From Cellulophaga sp. RHA19 (GTDB taxonomy: Bacteria; Bacteroidota; Bacteroidia; Flavobacteriales; Flavobacteriaceae), in NCBI RefSeq assembly GCF_002813425.1, contig NZ_PHUL01000001.1, positions 310,001-374,000 on the forward strand: a stretch of DNA of 64,000 bases, given 5' to 3'. The notes beneath the pieces were generated by a model, which was given only the letters and a program-made list of their open reading frames with translations, was not told where the DNA came from and searched no databases. A program made the position numbers and the translations under genes. Below are positions 62,400 through 64,000 of this stretch, piece by piece (positions within the stretch are counted from its first letter, which is position 1; every line of letters starts with the position of its first letter).

Positions 62400-62954
62400 T
62401 TATTTTTTTACTCTGCTTTGGTTTTGCTTCACAAAAGAATCCCAACCAGAATAACTTTTACCAGTATCTATTTTATTGCTATTGTAATAATGACAAACCG
62501 CAGCTGCCAAACCATCTGTAGCATCTAAATTTTTAGGTAATTCTTTTAATCCCAACATATTTTGCAACATACCAGCCACTTGCTCTTTACTAGCATTACC
62601 ATTACCTGTTATTGCCATTTTTATTTTTTTGGGCATATACTCTGTTACCGTTAATTGCCTAGACAAACCTGCCGCCATAGCAACTCCTTGTGCGCGACCC
62701 AACTTTAGCATTGACTGTACATTTTTACCATAAAACGGAGCCTCTAAAGCCATTTCATCTGGGTGATACGTATCAATAAGCTCTATGGTACGCTCAAAAA
62801 TAAGTTTTAATTTAGTGTACGGATCCTTATATTTTTGCAATAAAAGCTCATTCATTTGCAAAAATTCCATTTTTTTTCCTACCACTTTTATGATGCCAAA
62901 ACCCATAATTGTAGTTCCAGGATCTACTCCTAAAATAATTCTCTCTTTAGACAC
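62400..62954 (-). CDS. ruvC: Holliday junction resolvase RuvC
   Basis: A 184-residue endonuclease that cuts Holliday junctions symmetrically. The acidic active-site residues are visible in GVDPGTTIMGFG, MALEAPFYGKN (Glu) and LDATDGLAAAVCHYY (two Asp). The basic C-terminal tail (QNQSRVKK) is usual. It lies 4 bases from hemW and 7 bases from the lipoprotein gene. RuvB, its partner, starts at the other end of this window. Confidence 0.97.
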   Translation of the reverse strand: MSKERIILGVDPGTTIMGFGIIKVVGKKMEFLQMNELLLQKYKDPYTKLKLIFERTIELIDTYHPDEMALEAPFYGKNVQSMLKLGRAQGVAMAAGLSRQLTVTEYMPKKIKMAITGNGNASKEQVAGMLQNMLGLKELPKNLDATDGLAAAVCHYYNSNKIDTGKSYSGWDSFVKQNQSRVKK

Positions 62955-62961
62955 TAATTTG

Positions 62962-63438
62962 CTATTTGGTATTTATTACTAACGGAATTCTAAACTTAGC
63001 TTTTACAGGAATTCCTCTTTTTAGAGCTGGTTTTAACTTTGGTAGGCTTTTAATACCACGAGTAATTATACCATTAAAACCTGGTATTTGACTATTAACA
63101 ATAGAGTCTTGTTCTATATGCAAAATAGAAATTAAACCCTTGTTATCTATTAATACATCTATGCGTATGGTATCTTTTATTTTTCTATCTAAAACAAACT
63201 CAAAATCCCCTAAAATCTCCGAGTAATGTAACAACAACATCTCCTCAAAACACTTTTTTTGAACTTCTTTTGAAGCGAGTTCATCACACCCTTCAAACAA
63301 CGGAAATTGATCTATAGCATTCCAATCTATACCTCCCATTTCTTGTTCTATTATCTTCTGAGTTTTTTCGGCTCTAGAATCAAAAAAATCGCAAGAAACA
63401 CAAAGAAATATCATAAGAATTAAAGCTGCTCTTTGCAT
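62962..63438 (-). CDS. Lipoprotein with a TonB C-terminal-like domain
   Basis: A 158-residue protein with a lipoprotein signal peptide (lipobox CVSC, Cys16). The part from about residue 44, with FPLFEGCDE, KKCFEEMLLLHY and later IRIDVLIDNKGLISILHI, resembles the Bacteroidota TonB C-terminal domain with its paired cysteines (GC...C). A TonB should be anchored by an inner-membrane helix with a Pro-rich spanner; here both are absent and a lipid anchor replaces them, so energy transfer is unlikely. It might bind outer-membrane receptors. It is the first gene of the eight-gene run. Confidence 0.7.
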   Translation of the reverse strand: MQRAALILMIFLCVSCDFFDSRAEKTQKIIEQEMGGIDWNAIDQFPLFEGCDELASKEVQKKCFEEMLLLHYSEILGDFEFVLDRKIKDTIRIDVLIDNKGLISILHIEQDSIVNSQIPGFNGIITRGIKSLPKLKPALKRGIPVKAKFRIPLVINTK

Positions 63439-63739
63439 AAAAACTGAATTCTAGGCGAAATTTACAATTTTTTAATCAAGTGAACAGCATAGTCACTAAA
63501 TTAGAATCGCAATACAAGCTCTCATTCACAGGCAACAAACAAGTGGCAACACCTTTTAAACACCCTAAAGAATAGTTTTTTCTAGTTAAAACAACATAAC
63601 AAATTACCACACCTAACCACCTAACACTATTTTACCTAAAATTTTAATTTTTAAATTATTTAAGGTTAATTTTCTATATTTATGATCTAATCAAAAGAAA
63701 ACAACCTCCTGTTTTTTAAGATTTTAATACTATCTTACT
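63439..63739. other. Intergenic region between divergent genes, nothing firm
   Basis: This 301-base gap separates the minus-strand lipoprotein gene from the plus-strand AraC-type gene. I see no coding frame, tRNA or strong terminator. Weak -7-like strings are TAAATTTC (63457-63464, minus) and TATATTTA (63675-63682, plus), both without a -33 partner. Confidence 0.4.
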
Positions 63740-64000
63740 ATGAAATTAACGTATAAACAAACAGAGAAAAGACCCGAAAATTCTTTTCTTGCTCGCCAAG
63801 ACAGAATGCCTTGTATAGAACAAAATTGGCACTTTCATAAAGAGCTAGAGTTAATTTATTTTATTAAAAGCACAGGCACTAGATACGTAGGTAACTCTAT
63901 TGGAAATTTTGCCCCAGGAGAACTATATTTAATAGGAAGCAACGTTCCTCATCTATTTAAAAATCATAAAGAATATTATGCGGACAAACTAGAAGATGAA
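63740..64000 (+). CDS. AraC-type transcriptional regulator (N-terminal part, cut by window edge)
   Basis: The first 87 codons are seen. They form the start of a cupin-like sensor domain: CIEQNWHFHKELELIYFIKS is the typical W-H-x-H-x-E-x-E-L entry of AraC family sensor domains, followed by FAPGELYLIGSNVPHLF, the second conserved His pattern. The helix-turn-helix domain lies outside the window, so assignment to AraC is by the sensor alone; a plain cupin protein remains possible. It is divergent from the operon to its left. Confidence 0.8.
   Translation, partial: MKLTYKQTEKRPENSFLARQDRMPCIEQNWHFHKELELIYFIKSTGTRYVGNSIGNFAPGELYLIGSNVPHLFKNHKEYYADKLEDE

Overview
This 64-kb window is a stretch of core chromosome from a member of the Bacteroidota, almost certainly a (probably marine) Flavobacteriaceae species. 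The base composition is visibly AT-rich. Start regions carry the Bacteroidota-type promoter (TTTG, about 19 bp, TAnnTTTG) and Shine-Dalgarno signals are weak. The gene content includes an alternative complex III respiratory cluster, PorT of the type IX secretion system, paired ExbD proteins, DUF2723, DUF5916 and DUF4230 proteins, and many lipoproteins. I see no insertion sequence, prophage, CRISPR array or integrated element; nearly all the sequence is dense housekeeping DNA.

Layout. 1-1.2 kb: start of ruvB and a DUF2807 adhesin-like protein. 1.3-13.2 kb: one leftward 12-kb respiratory operon, actABCDEF-coxBA, which encodes the quinol:cytochrome c oxidoreductase and the cytochrome oxidase that accepts its electrons. 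13.2-14.5 kb: two small exported SPOR-domain proteins separated by an odd, G-poor, gene-free spacer with a GA repeat. 14.5-19.3 kb: leftward rimP-nusA-infB. 19.4-24.4 kb: Na+/H+ antiporter, tRNA-Gln and a large DUF2723 membrane protein. 24.4-34 kb: a thioredoxin-fold protein without redox cysteines, a metallophosphoesterase, cutC, a glycosylasparaginase, polA, a lipocalin-like lipoprotein and a DUF5916 outer-membrane protein. 34.2-39.3 kb: translation genes rplM-rpsI, rpsB-tsf and pyrH-frr. 39.4-46.1 kb: an RND/MMPL exporter, asnS, rpoN, a membrane protein and porT. 46.1-48.7 kb: exbB-membrane protein-exbD-exbD and tRNA-Ser. 48.7-57.3 kb: ansA, tatD, a retropepsin-like protease, a di-heme peroxidase, odhAB (sucAB) and a beta-barrel protein. 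57.3-63.4 kb: an eight-gene leftward run ending in a membrane-anchored MutS-type ATPase and including hemW and ruvC. 63.7 kb to the end: start of an AraC-type regulator.

How the parts fit: the act-cox operon carries electrons from menaquinol to oxygen, odhAB feeds the same chain from the TCA cycle, and the ExbB/ExbD unit uses the resulting proton gradient to power TonB-dependent outer-membrane uptake. The rimP-nusA-infB, rplM-rpsI, rpsB-tsf and pyrH-frr blocks are ordinary growth genes. I did not find a complete undescribed defence or mobile system. The most notable signals are: the same helix-hairpin-helix tail on a respiratory subunit (ActC) and on ribosomal protein S2; a DNA polymerase I whose first proofreading metal-ligand aspartate reads as tyrosine; a thioredoxin with no active-site cysteines; a MutS ATPase carried on four membrane helices; a third membrane protein inside the ExbB/ExbD operon; and tandem SPOR genes with an unusual spacer and a near-consensus sigma-54-like site upstream.
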